From NCBI GenBank assembly GCA_018399455.1, contig JAGYOT010000057.1, positions 1 through 8,821 of the forward strand: a stretch of 8,821 bases of DNA. Direction: 5' to 3'. A program made the translations under genes and the position numbers. Shown here piece after piece: positions 1 through 7,676 of the stretch. Position 1 is the stretch's first letter, and the number at the start of each line of letters is the position of its first letter. The notes under the pieces are model-generated. The model searched no databases, was not told where the DNA came from, and saw only the letters and a program-made list of their open reading frames with translations. The DNA is from Desulfobacterales bacterium (GTDB taxonomy: Bacteria; Desulfobacterota; Desulfobacteria; Desulfobacterales; Desulfosalsimonadaceae).

Positions 1-1265
1 ATATCATTTTCAAACAGCGATGAAAAGGATTTCAATTCATCCAGTGTCAATTCATGAAGCTCTTTGCCTTTTCCCAGGGCATACGTAACCGCCCGGCCTG
101 CGCATCCATGAGCCTCACGAAACGGCATGCCCCGGACCGCCAGATAATCGGCCAGATCCGTCGCATTCAGATATCCGGTTCGGGCGGCCTCTGCCATGAC
201 CTCCCGGTTCACCCGAATATTCGGAATCATCCGGCAGTAGACATCAATGCAGGACTGAAGAGTTTCCACAGCATCCAGAAGCGGCCCTTTGTCCTCCTGC
301 ATATCGCGGTTATAGGCGAGCGGCAAAGATTTCATGAGCGTGAGAAGCGAGACCAGACTGCCGATCACCCGGCCGGATTTTCCCCTCACCAATTCAGGAA
401 CATCCGGGTTTTTTTTCTGCGGCATGATGCTGCTGCCCGTAGTAAAGGCATCAGAGATTTCAATAAACCGGAATTCGCTTGACGACCAGAGGACCAGTTC
501 TTCTGAAATCCGGGAAAAATGAATCATGCAAATGCTCGCCGCGGACAAAAACTCCATCATGAAATCCCGGTCAGAGACGGCATCCATGCTGTTTTCAGCT
601 ACTTTGGGAAACCCCAGCAGCTCGGCGGCATAGAAACGGTCAATCGGATAAGTTGTACCGGCAAGGGCCGCAGCGCCCAGGGGCATGACATTGATCCGCT
701 CCAGGGCCTCCCGAAACCGCTCGGTATCCCTGGAAAACATCTCATAGTAGGCCAACAGATGATGAGCCAGAAGCACCGGCTGAGCCCTTTGCAGGTGCGT
801 ATAGCCGGGCAGCACCGCATCGCTGTGTACGGCCGCGAAATCAAGCAGTGCCCGCCTTAACCGCATCAGCCCCTTAATGACGGCCCGGGTTTCCCCGCGC
901 AGATAAAGCCGGGCATCAAGAACGATCTGGTCGTTTCGGCTCCGGCCGGTATGGAGCTTTTTGGCCAGATCCCCCACGTGGGCGGCCAGCCGGTCCTCCA
1001 CATGCATGTGAATGTCTTCAAGACGATCGGTGAAGACAAACTCCCCATTCTCGATCTCTTTGCGGACCGCCTCAAGGCCTGAAACAATGGCCTCTGCTTC
1101 CTGATCGGCGATAATGCCGCACTTTGCAAGCATCCGGCAATGGGCAATGCTGCCTTCGATATCATGACGGTAAAGGCGCCGGTCGATTTCAATGGAGGAG
1201 GTAAAACGCTCCACCGCCTTGTCGGTGGGCTCAGAAAACCGTCCGTCCCAGGGTTTGTCTGCCAT
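1..1265 (-). CDS. argH: Argininosuccinate lyase, 3' end cut by the window edge
   Basis: ArgH splits argininosuccinate into arginine and fumarate, the last step of arginine synthesis, as a cytosolic homotetramer of the fumarase/aspartase superfamily. I translated it by hand: 421 complete codons are present, about 40 short of the family's usual 455-470. The start MADKPWDGRF is the family's typical N-terminus. The catalytic regions are visible: HTGRSRNDQ at residues 105-113, GYTHLQRAQP at 154-163 with the probable catalytic His157, and the mobile signature loop GSSIMPQKKNPD at 277-288 with the active serine. The ATG at 1265 is firm, because an in-frame TAA lies directly before it and AGAAGG sits 7 bases upstream. 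It follows argG after 94 bases, the widest gap in the window. The reading frame is intact as far as it can be seen. Identity is very secure; only the C-terminal tail is missing. Confidence 0.97.
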   Translation of the reverse strand, partial: MADKPWDGRFSEPTDKAVERFTSSIEIDRRLYRHDIEGSIAHCRMLAKCGIIADQEAEAIVSGLEAVRKEIENGEFVFTDRLEDIHMHVEDRLAAHVGDLAKKLHTGRSRNDQIVLDARLYLRGETRAVIKGLMRLRRALLDFAAVHSDAVLPGYTHLQRAQPVLLAHHLLAYYEMFSRDTERFREALERINVMPLGAAALAGTTYPIDRFYAAELLGFPKVAENSMDAVSDRDFMMEFLSAASICMIHFSRISEELVLWSSSEFRFIEISDAFTTGSSIMPQKKNPDVPELVRGKSGRVIGSLVSLLTLMKSLPLAYNRDMQEDKGPLLDAVETLQSCIDVYCRMIPNIRVNREVMAEAARTGYLNATDLADYLAVRGMPFREAHGCAGRAVTYALGKGKELHELTLDELKSFSSLFEND

Positions 1266-1272
1266 TTAACTG

Positions 1273-1278
1273 CCTTCT
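1273..1278 (-). promoter_or_regulatory. Ribosome binding site of argH
   Basis: The minus strand reads AGAAGG followed by 7 bases and then the ATG at 1265. Together with the in-frame TAA immediately before that ATG, it fixes the start of argH, which is otherwise an open frame running off the window. Confidence 0.75.
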
Positions 1279-1295
1279 GCTGTATTTGAAAACGC

Positions 1296-1338
1296 GTGCC
1301 GGGGACGGGATGAAGTCTCTCCCCGATAAGGGCAGCAC
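1296..1338 (-). other. Possible mRNA hairpin in the argG-argH spacer
   Basis: On the minus strand CGGGGA (1325-1320) and TCCCCG (1305-1300) can form a 6-bp GC-rich stem around a 14-base loop. An outer GTGC/GCAC pair (1338-1335 with 1299-1296) is separated from the stem by a 9-base bulge on the 5' side only. Only a short T4 follows, so it does not look like an intrinsic terminator. It could mark RNA processing, partial attenuation or protection between argG and argH, or be chance. The rest of the 94-base spacer holds only the argH ribosome binding site. Confidence 0.3.
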
Positions 1339-1359
1339 CTTGGAGCATCAGCGCTTATT

Positions 1360-2568
1360 TTAACGCTTTTGCTCCATCAGTTTGTTGATGCGGAGCCGCA
1401 GGGCATTCAGGCGGATAAAGCCTTCCGCATCCTTCTGCCGGTAAACCGAGTCATCCTCAAAGGTGGCAAAGTCCTCGTTGTACAGGGATTCCCTGGACTT
1501 TCGGCCAAGCACCCGGCAGCTGCCCTTGTAAAGCTCCAGTCGAACCAGGCCGCTGACTTTTTCCTGGGTGTCGTCAATCATTTTCTGGAGCACTTCCCGC
1601 TCGGGTGAAAACCAGAACCCGTAATAGATCATCTCCGCATACCGTGGAATCAGGGAATCGCGAAGATGCATGACCTCCCGGTCCATGGTGATGGACTCCA
1701 TCGCCATATGCGCTTTGCGGAGAATCGTCCCGCCGGGGGTTTCATAAACGCCCCGGGATTTCATGCCCACAAACCGGTTTTCCACAATATCGTCCCGGCC
1801 GATGCCATGGCGCCCGCCCATCTTGTTCAACTGTGCAAGCAAAGACGCCGGAGACAGTCTTTCTCCGTTTATGGCCACCGGATTTCCCTTCTCAAACTGA
1901 AGCTCCAGCTCTTCCGGCATGTCAGGGGCCGCCTTGGGAGAAACGGACAGGGTAAACATATCCTCCGGCGGCGGATTCCAGGGATCCTCCAGGATTCCGC
2001 CCTCATAGCTGATATGCAGAAGGTTGCGATCCGTGCTGTAGGGCTTGTCCTTTGTGGTTGGGACAGGAATGCCATGCGTTTCAGCAAATGCCATCAGGGC
2101 GCTTCGGGAATTCAGATCCCATTCCCGCCAGGGGGCAACAACTTTTATGGCCGGATTGATGGCATAATAGCTCAACTCAAAGCGCACCTGATCGTTTCCC
2201 TTGCCTGTAGCCCCGTGGCTGACCGCATCCGCGCCTTCAAGTGCCGCAATCTCCATCTGACGTTTCGAAATAAGGGGCCGGGCCAGAGAGGTTCCCAGGA
2301 GGTATTGGCCTTCATAAATCGCATTGGCACGAAATGCGGGAAACACGTAATCCCTTACAAACTCCTCCCGCAGGTCATCAATATATACGCTGGCTGCACC
2401 GGTTTTTCTGGCTTTTTCATCCAGATGATCCAGCTCCTCCTCCTGGCCGATATCCGCGGAGAACGCCACGACCTCGCAGTCGTAGGTTTCAATGAGCCAC
2501 TTAAGGATCACCGAGGTGTCCAACCCTCCCGAATAGGCCAAAACCACCTTGTTGACATGTTTATTCAA
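1360..2568 (-). CDS. argG: Argininosuccinate synthase
   Basis: ArgG condenses citrulline and aspartate to argininosuccinate, using ATP and releasing AMP and pyrophosphate, in the cytosol. From the TTG at 2568 the product has 402 residues, the usual length for the roughly 400-residue bacterial type. It begins [15 protein letters not shown]. The N-type ATP pyrophosphatase loop AYSGGLDTS is at residues 11-19. The segment [16 protein letters not shown] is at about 85-100 and the nucleotide/substrate motif [13 protein letters not shown] at 119-131. A longer in-frame TTG at 2595 would add nine residues. I prefer 2568 because AAGGAG lies 8 bases before it and the resulting N-terminus matches the family. 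It follows argF after 40 bases and precedes argH, which uses its product. No frameshift or missing motif is seen. Function is certain; the start is likely. Confidence 0.97.
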   Translation of the reverse strand: MNKHVNKVVLAYSGGLDTSVILKWLIETYDCEVVAFSADIGQEEELDHLDEKARKTGAASVYIDDLREEFVRDYVFPAFRANAIYEGQYLLGTSLARPLISKRQMEIAALEGADAVSHGATGKGNDQVRFELSYYAINPAIKVVAPWREWDLNSRSALMAFAETHGIPVPTTKDKPYSTDRNLLHISYEGGILEDPWNPPPEDMFTLSVSPKAAPDMPEELELQFEKGNPVAINGERLSPASLLAQLNKMGGRHGIGRDDIVENRFVGMKSRGVYETPGGTILRKAHMAMESITMDREVMHLRDSLIPRYAEMIYYGFWFSPEREVLQKMIDDTQEKVSGLVRLELYKGSCRVLGRKSRESLYNEDFATFEDDSVYRQKDAEGFIRLNALRLRINKLMEQKR

Positions 2569-2576
2569 AATTGCCG

Positions 2577-2582
2577 CTCCTT
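2577..2582 (-). promoter_or_regulatory. Strong ribosome binding site that selects the TTG start of argG
   Basis: The minus strand carries AAGGAG, then 8 bases, then TTG at 2568. This is close to ideal spacing. The site lies inside the nine-codon extension that would be made from the upstream TTG at 2595, which has no comparable site. It therefore argues for the shorter ArgG. Confidence 0.75.
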
Positions 2583-2608
2583 GTGCATGATTCAACGTTT
2601 TGACAATA

Positions 2609-3517
2609 TCATTTTAACAGCACCCCAAGTATCGCTTTGTGCATGTGCAGTTTGTTTTCGGTCTGATCCCAGACCACGGACCGGGGTCCCTCAAGGACGT
2701 CTTCGGTGATTTCCTCCCCGCGATGGGCGGGCAGGCAGTGCATGACAATGGCATCGGCAGCGGCTTCGGCCATAAGACCGGAATTGACCTGATAGGGCTG
2801 AAAGACCGCCCTGCGGGTTTCCTGCTCACCCTCCTGCCCCATGCTGGCCCAGACATCCGTATTCACCACATCCGCATTGCGCGCCGCCTCATGGGGGTCC
2901 TCGGTCACTTCGACTTTTCCGCCGCGGCTCCGGGCGGCGCTCAAAACAGCATCATCCGGATGGTAGCCCGGCGGGCATGCCAGTGTCAAAGTGAAATCCA
3001 GGGCGGCCGCCGCGTTGATCCAGGAATGCGCCATGTTGTTGCCGTCTCCCACCCAGGCGATTCTGAGCCCCTTGTAACCGCCCTTTTTCTCGATCACTGT
3101 CAACAGATCGCTCAGGACCTGGCAGGGATGGTAGAGATCTGTTAAGGCGTTGATCACCGGAATATCCGCGGCTTCGGCAAACTCCTCCAGATAAGCCTGG
3201 GAATAAGTACGGATCGCCACTACATCCAGGTAACGGGAAAGCACCCGGGCCGTATCCTTTACCGGTTCATTGCGGGCCATCTGCGTGTCCCTGCTGCTGA
3301 TAAAAATGGATACGCCTCCCAGCTGGATGGCCGCCACTTCAAAGGAAAGCCGCGTCCGGGTTGAATGCTTGTCAAAGACCAGGCCCAGGGACCTGCCGGT
3401 CATCAATTTGTCGGCAATCCCCTTTTTCTGCCGGTCTTTCATGGCCAGCGCCCGTTCAAACAGCATATCCATATCCCGGGCTTCGAGTGCCGCCAGGGTT
3501 AAAAGGTCCTTGTTCAA
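2609..3517 (-). CDS. argF: Ornithine carbamoyltransferase
   Basis: ArgF transfers the carbamoyl group of carbamoyl phosphate to ornithine, giving citrulline. The product is 302 residues, normal for anabolic enzymes of this family, which form cytosolic trimers. The carbamoyl-phosphate site STRTR is at residues 52-56, with Arg103 and HPCQ at 130-133. The ornithine side shows GDGNNMAHS at about 158-165, Asp221, the SMG loop at 225-227 and the catalytic HCLPAHRG at 260-267. The intact HCLP motif and normal SMG loop fit an ornithine enzyme, not N-acetylornithine carbamoyltransferase. The start is TTG at 3517, supported by AAGGAG six bases upstream. It lies 24 bases after argD and 40 before argG. 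It shares the reading frame of argD, so a single TGA separates the two proteins. The carbamoyl phosphate supply is not encoded in the window. Confidence 0.97.
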   Translation of the reverse strand: MNKDLLTLAALEARDMDMLFERALAMKDRQKKGIADKLMTGRSLGLVFDKHSTRTRLSFEVAAIQLGGVSIFISSRDTQMARNEPVKDTARVLSRYLDVVAIRTYSQAYLEEFAEAADIPVINALTDLYHPCQVLSDLLTVIEKKGGYKGLRIAWVGDGNNMAHSWINAAAALDFTLTLACPPGYHPDDAVLSAARSRGGKVEVTEDPHEAARNADVVNTDVWASMGQEGEQETRRAVFQPYQVNSGLMAEAAADAIVMHCLPAHRGEEITEDVLEGPRSVVWDQTENKLHMHKAILGVLLK

Positions 3518-3523
3518 TGAAAG

Positions 3524-3529
3524 CTCCTT
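3524..3529 (-). promoter_or_regulatory. Strong ribosome binding site for the TTG start of argF
   Basis: The minus strand reads GAAGGAG, then six bases, then TTG at 3517. The next in-frame ATG is codon 16, which would remove the start of the first helix. The site therefore supports TTG as the true start. It lies entirely in the 24-base spacer after the argD stop. Confidence 0.75.
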
Positions 3530-3541
3530 CTTACATGGTTT

Positions 3542-4732
3542 TCAGGAATAGCCTTGAAAAATTCCATCCAGGCATGCAATCAGCCCGTCAATCTCCGCCT
3601 TTGAAATAACCAGCGGCGGGACGAACCGGAGCACCTTTTCCTGGGTGCAGTTGATCAAAAAACCTTTTTCCATGCAGGCCTGAACCACCGGCATTCCCTC
3701 AATGGTAAGCGTCATCCCGAGCATCAGACCCAAACCGCGGACCTCCGCAATGACGGAATGCCGCTTTTGGAGATCCTTCAACTGCGCCTTGAAATACTGT
3801 CCCATTTCACGGCAATGGCCCAGAACATTTTCTCTTTCAATGGTTCGCAGCACCTCCAAAGCGGCTGCCGTGATTACCGGGGTCCCGCCGAAGGTGGATG
3901 CATGGGAGCCGGGCTGGAATGCCCGGGCGATCTCCTCCCTGGCGGTCATGGCCCCGATGGGGAGCCCGTTTCCCAGCGCCTTGGCGAGCGTCATAATGTC
4001 GGGTGTCACATCAAAATGCTCATAGGCAAACAACCTGCCGGTGCGGCCGATGCCGGTCTGCACCTCATCAAAAATAAGAAGCGTGCCGGTCTCATCGCAG
4101 GTTTTTCTAACCCCTTCGATGTAGCCGGGAGACGGGCAGCGCACCCCGCCTTCACCCTGCACGGCCTCAATCATGACCGCACAGGTATCTTCGTTGATCT
4201 GCCTTTTTAAAGCCTCAACATCGTTGAACGGAACAAAATCAAACCCGGTCAGGATCGGATCAAAGCCTTTGCGGATTTTTTCCTGCCCGGTAGCCGAAAG
4301 GGTGGCAAAAGTGCGGCCGTGGAACGACTGCTCCATGGCGATGATTCGATGACGACCGGTTTCTTTGCGGTCATTAAAATATTTTCGGACAAGCTTTATG
4401 GCCGCCTCATTGGCCTCCGCCCCGGAATTGCAGAAAAATACCCGGTCTGCAAAACTGTGCTTTACCAGCCACTCGGCCAGCTCCACCTGGGGGACGGTGT
4501 AATAGAGGTTGGAGACGTGAAAAAGTCTTTCCGCCTGCCGCGACAGCGCACGCGCAATCTCCGGCACGGCATGGCCCAGACAGCAGACGGCAATGCCGGC
4601 CACAAAGTCGGTATACTTCCTGCCTTCTGTATCCCACAGGGTGCAGCCGCGGCCGCTCTCTATCACAATCGGAAAACGTTTATACGTGGTGGCAATAACG
4701 GTGTCCGCCCGACTGATTATATCATTGTTCAT
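3542..4732 (-). CDS. argD: Acetylornithine aminotransferase (class III, PLP-dependent)
   Basis: ArgD moves an amino group from glutamate to N-acetylglutamate semialdehyde, forming N-acetylornithine. In some bacteria the same enzyme also serves lysine synthesis as succinyl-diaminopimelate aminotransferase. The product is 396 residues, normal for the family, with an uninterrupted fold type I layout. It shows NSGAEANEAAIK at 102-113, SFHGRT at 136-141, DEVQTGIGRTG at 222-232 with Asp222 facing the cofactor nitrogen, the PLP-binding Lys251 in LAKALGNGLPIGAM, and STFGGTP from 279. The ATG at 4732 is the first possible start, because an in-frame TGA lies two codons upstream. The ribosome site is weak (GAGATG), and the argB stop is only 18 bases before it, so coupling to argB translation is plausible. 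Position between argB and argF supports ArgD over the related ornithine or GABA aminotransferases. Confidence 0.95.
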   Translation of the reverse strand: MNNDIISRADTVIATTYKRFPIVIESGRGCTLWDTEGRKYTDFVAGIAVCCLGHAVPEIARALSRQAERLFHVSNLYYTVPQVELAEWLVKHSFADRVFFCNSGAEANEAAIKLVRKYFNDRKETGRHRIIAMEQSFHGRTFATLSATGQEKIRKGFDPILTGFDFVPFNDVEALKRQINEDTCAVMIEAVQGEGGVRCPSPGYIEGVRKTCDETGTLLIFDEVQTGIGRTGRLFAYEHFDVTPDIMTLAKALGNGLPIGAMTAREEIARAFQPGSHASTFGGTPVITAAALEVLRTIERENVLGHCREMGQYFKAQLKDLQKRHSVIAEVRGLGLMLGMTLTIEGMPVVQACMEKGFLINCTQEKVLRFVPPLVISKAEIDGLIACLDGIFQGYS

Positions 4733-4750
4733 GGTTCATCTCATAAGTGG

Positions 4751-5626
4751 TTATTGGGTTACTTCCGTGCCTATGCCCTTGTCTGTGAAAAGTTCCAGGA
4801 TAAGCGCATGGCGCCGGGTCCCGTTGATAATCTGGACCTTTTCCACCCGATTGTGCAGAGCATCCAGCGCATATTCGATCTTGGGGATCATGCCGCCGGA
4901 AATGCTGTTATCCTTAAGCATCTGTTTGATCGTTGCCTCACCAATGGATGTAATCAGGTTTCCTGCGTTGTCCAGGAGCCCATCCACATCCGTCAGATAA
5001 ATCAAGCGCCCGGCGGAAAGCGCACCTGCCAGCTTGGAGGCCACGAGATCCGCATTGATGTTGTAGGTTTCTCCATGGACGCCCACCCCCACCGGGGCGA
5101 TGACCGGAATGAATCCCTGGCGGGTAAGTGTCTGAATAATCATGGGGTTGACCCGGGTGACATCGCCGACCAGACCCGGATCGATAATCTCAGGCGGCTT
5201 GGTTTCATCCGGCTGATGCATGATTTGGAGCTTCTCTGCCTCGATGAGCCCTCCGTCTTTTCCGCAAAGCCCCACGGCACGCCCTCCCTGCTGGTTGAGC
5301 TGAGCCACAATCGATTTATTAACCTTTCCGCCAAGCACCATTTCCACAACATCCATGGTCTGCTCATCGGTAAACCGCATCCCGCTGACAAACCGGGGCG
5401 AGATCCCCATCTGCTCAAGCACGGTATTGATCTGCGGTCCGCCGCCGTGCACCACCACGGGATTGATGCCGACATATTTCATCAGCGTGATGTCCCGGGC
5501 AAAATCAATTTTTAACTGTTCTTCCACCATGGCGTGGCCGCCGTATTTGACCACAATGGTCATCCCGGAAAAAAACCGGATGTATGGCAGCGCTTCAATG
5601 AGTATGTCAGCGGTGCTGGGCGTCAT
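4751..5626 (-). CDS. argB: Acetylglutamate kinase, probably arginine-inhibited type
   Basis: ArgB phosphorylates N-acetylglutamate with ATP, the second step of arginine synthesis. The 291-residue product belongs to the amino acid kinase family. Visible elements are VKYGGHAM with catalytic Lys27, HGGGPQI at 60-66, substrate-binding Arg84 in SGMRFTD, NINAD with Asn189 and Asp193, TDVDG at 212-216 and Lys249 in GGMIPK. It is longer than the E. coli enzyme (about 258 residues) because of an N-terminal stretch, [14 protein letters not shown], before the kinase core. That stretch matches the mobile helix that links dimers into hexamers in arginine-inhibited enzymes such as those of Pseudomonas and Thermotoga, so feedback control by arginine is inferred. 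The ATG at 5626 is the only start candidate after an in-frame TGA. Its ribosome site is weak. It lies 51 bases after hslU and opens the arginine block. Confidence 0.96.
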   Translation of the reverse strand: MTPSTADILIEALPYIRFFSGMTIVVKYGGHAMVEEQLKIDFARDITLMKYVGINPVVVHGGGPQINTVLEQMGISPRFVSGMRFTDEQTMDVVEMVLGGKVNKSIVAQLNQQGGRAVGLCGKDGGLIEAEKLQIMHQPDETKPPEIIDPGLVGDVTRVNPMIIQTLTRQGFIPVIAPVGVGVHGETYNINADLVASKLAGALSAGRLIYLTDVDGLLDNAGNLITSIGEATIKQMLKDNSISGGMIPKIEYALDALHNRVEKVQIINGTRRHALILELFTDKGIGTEVTQ

Positions 5627-5677
5627 GTTTTCCGATCGCTTTGCGTTTGTTTCCCCGGTCCCGTGTCAGTAATGACC

Positions 5678-7087
5678 CTAGAGAATATAGCGGGTCAGAT
5701 CCTCGTCTTCCTTGATATCCCTCAGCTTTTCATCCACATAGGCTTTATCGATGGTGATATCGCGATCCTGTGTGTCCGGGGCTTCAAACAGGAGATCCTC
5801 CAGCAGATGCTCCATTAAGGTGTGCAGCCTCCGGGCGCCGATATTTTCCGTTTGATTGTTGACCTGTTCGGCGAAAGCGGCGATCTCGGATATGGCTTCA
5901 TCTTCAAAGCGGAGATTAATGCCTTCGGTTTTCAGCATCGCAATATACTGAAGGATAAGCGCGTTTCTCGGCTCCGTCAGAATACGGGTAAATTCATTGC
6001 GGCCCAGGGAGTCCAGTTCCACCCGGATCGGGAACCGCCCCTGGAGTTCCGGGATCAGGTCCGAGGGCTTGCTCGTGTGAAATGCCCCGGATGCAATAAA
6101 CAGGATATGGTCGGTCTTTACGGGCCCGTGTTTCGTTGTCACCGTGGTTCCCTCCACTATGGGAAGAAGATCGCGCTGAACACCTTCCCGCGATACATCG
6201 GGGCCGGAGCCGCCGCCCTCCTTGCCGGTAATTTTGTCAATCTCATCCAGGAATATGATTCCGGACTGCTCCACCTTTTCAATGGCCTCACTGACCACCT
6301 TGTCCATATCCACCAGTCGCTGGGCTTCTTCCTGGCATAAAACCGACATGGCTTCGGCGACTTTCATTTTACGCTTCTTGGACGGGCCCTTGGGCATGAA
6401 ATTGCCCAGCATGTCGCGCATGTTGATCCCCATCTCCTCCATCCCCGCGTTGGAAAAAATCTCTACCATGGGCATGGCATGGCTCTGAACCTCCATATCC
6501 ACGTAGCGCTCATCAAGGCTGCCGTCCCGGAGCATCCGCCGGAATTTTTCCCTGGTTGAGGCGCGGCCGGCCTCAGTAGGTGCTGCCTCACGGGGCTTAT
6601 CCATATCAATCGTATCCTCGTCCGCGCCACTGCCCGTATACTGATCTGAATGACGGCTTCTGCGGTCTCGCGGCGCGGGCAGCAGCAAATCCAGCATGCG
6701 CTCTTCTGCGATTTCCCGGGCTTTCTCCTGAACCGCATCCTGCTCCCGGGCTTTCAAATGATTAATGGTCATCTCAAGCAGATCCCGGACCATGGATTCC
6801 ACATCCCGGCCCACATAGCCCACCTCCGTGAACTTGGAGGCCTCCACCTTGCTGAAAGGTGAATCCGTGAGCCGTGCCAGCCGGCGGGCAATCTCGGTTT
6901 TGCCGACCCCTGTGGGCCCGATCAGAATAATGTTTTTCGGCGCGATTTCCTCGCGAAGCTCCGGATCGACCTGCTGCCGCCGCCATCGGTTGCGAAGGGC
7001 GATGGCCACCGATCGTTTGCCCTTGTCCTGGCCGATTATGTATTTATCGAGTTCGGTTACAATGTCATTGGGTTTTAAATCACTCAT
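5678..7087 (-). CDS. hslU: HslU, ATPase/unfoldase subunit of the HslVU protease
   Basis: HslU (ClpY) is a hexameric AAA+ unfoldase that feeds proteins into the HslV peptidase chamber in the cytosol. The product is 469 residues, somewhat longer than E. coli's 443. It starts with [17 protein letters not shown]. Walker A is GPTGVGKT at 57-64, the substrate-gripping pore loop GYVG at 90-93, Walker B IIFLDEID at 277-284 and the sensor 2 motif GARR at 417-420. Residues roughly 110-245 form the I-domain, which includes a charged, low-complexity stretch at about 138-178 that probably accounts for the extra length. The C-terminus DLTRYIL is the tail that docks into HslV pockets to activate it. It lies 25 AT-rich bases after hslV, its partner. 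No good Shine-Dalgarno is seen before the ATG at 7087, so coupling to hslV is possible. Confidence 0.97.
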   Translation of the reverse strand: MSDLKPNDIVTELDKYIIGQDKGKRSVAIALRNRWRRQQVDPELREEIAPKNIILIGPTGVGKTEIARRLARLTDSPFSKVEASKFTEVGYVGRDVESMVRDLLEMTINHLKAREQDAVQEKAREIAEERMLDLLLPAPRDRRSRHSDQYTGSGADEDTIDMDKPREAAPTEAGRASTREKFRRMLRDGSLDERYVDMEVQSHAMPMVEIFSNAGMEEMGINMRDMLGNFMPKGPSKKRKMKVAEAMSVLCQEEAQRLVDMDKVVSEAIEKVEQSGIIFLDEIDKITGKEGGGSGPDVSREGVQRDLLPIVEGTTVTTKHGPVKTDHILFIASGAFHTSKPSDLIPELQGRFPIRVELDSLGRNEFTRILTEPRNALILQYIAMLKTEGINLRFEDEAISEIAAFAEQVNNQTENIGARRLHTLMEHLLEDLLFEAPDTQDRDITIDKAYVDEKLRDIKEDEDLTRYIL

Positions 7088-7112
7088 ATATCAGTCTGCT
7101 TTTTAATTAATA

Positions 7113-7655
7113 TTACAATTCCTCAATCGTGACCGAATTGTTGGTATAGATACATATACTTCCGGCGATCGCCATTGCCGCCTCAACGATTCGGCGGGCA
7201 TCAAAATTTTTTAAATCCGCATGGTTTAAAAGGGCAACCGCTGCAGAATGGGCAGCCACCCCGCCGGAGCCGATTGCGATTACGCCCTCGTCCGGTTCTA
7301 TCACATCCCCGTTTCCGGAGATCAAAAGCATCTGTTCGGCATCAACCGCAATCATCATGGCTTCCAGTCTTCGCAGGTATTTATCCGTTCGCCAGTCGCG
7401 GGCGAGCTCCACAGCCGCACGGATCAGGTTGCCGTTATAGCGCTCAAGCTTTCCTTCCAGCCTTTCGGTCAGGTTCAGCGCATCCGCTGTAGCGCCGGCA
7501 AAGCCCACAACAATGCGATCGTTATAAATCCGCCGCACCTTTTTGGCATTATGCTTGACGACCGAATTGTTCAGCGTTACCTGCCCATCTCCGGCTACGG
7601 CCACCTTGCCGTTATATCGAACCGCCAGGATGGTTGTGCCGTGCATCTGCGTCAT
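7113..7655 (-). CDS. hslV: HslV, peptidase subunit of the HslVU protease
   Basis: HslV (ClpQ) is the proteasome-beta-like threonine peptidase that forms a double hexamer capped by HslU. The 180-residue precursor begins MTQMHG. Removal of these six residues would expose Thr7 of HGTTILAVR as the N-terminal nucleophile. Conserved partners are present: Asp23 in GDGQ, Lys39 in HNAKKVRR (Lys33 in mature numbering) and Gly51 in [42 protein letters not shown] and the C-terminal [15 protein letters not shown] follow the family pattern. The ATG at 7655 has AAAGG 9 bases upstream. A second ATG at codon 4 (7646) would leave a two-residue propeptide and has no ribosome site of its own. It sits 21 bases after xerC and 25 before hslU. 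Confidence 0.97.
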   Translation of the reverse strand: MTQMHGTTILAVRYNGKVAVAGDGQVTLNNSVVKHNAKKVRRIYNDRIVVGFAGATADALNLTERLEGKLERYNGNLIRAAVELARDWRTDKYLRRLEAMMIAVDAEQMLLISGNGDVIEPDEGVIAIGSGGVAAHSAAVALLNHADLKNFDARRIVEAAMAIAGSICIYTNNSVTIEEL

Positions 7656-7676
7656 TTCAATCCGCCTTTTTCATTA

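Noticed and set aside
866..1348. Minus-strand frame of 160 codons starting in the argG-argH spacer
   Set aside because: It overlaps the start of argH in a different frame. The argH frame gives a perfect argininosuccinate lyase from 1265, and this one resembles nothing.
2569..2608. TTGTCA in the argF-argG spacer as a possible -35 box for an argG promoter
   Set aside because: No matching -10 fits before the ribosome binding site, and the spacer is only 40 bases. Co-transcription is simpler.
1666..2709. Open frame of 347 codons on the plus strand, antisense to argG and the end of argF
   Set aside because: There is no domain or family resemblance, and the opposite strand is a clear argG with all its motifs.
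3531..3536. ATG-TAA start-stop pair just before the argF ribosome site
   Set aside because: It has no ribosome site of its own at a proper distance, and such six-base pairs are common by chance.
3518..3544. argD and argF lie in the same frame with only one TGA and eight sense codons between them, suggesting readthrough or a selenocysteine fusion
   Set aside because: Both proteins are complete at normal length, argF has its own strong ribosome site, and no SECIS-like structure was evident. It is probably coincidence.
4319..5515. Long open frame of 398 codons on the plus strand, antisense to argD and argB
   Set aside because: It lies across two well-identified genes, crosses their junction, has no recognisable domain and arises from the codon bias of the opposite strand.
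7657..7674. Five-codon frame (MKKAD) between xerC and hslV
   Set aside because: It only spans the hslV ribosome site region. Nothing supports it as a real peptide.
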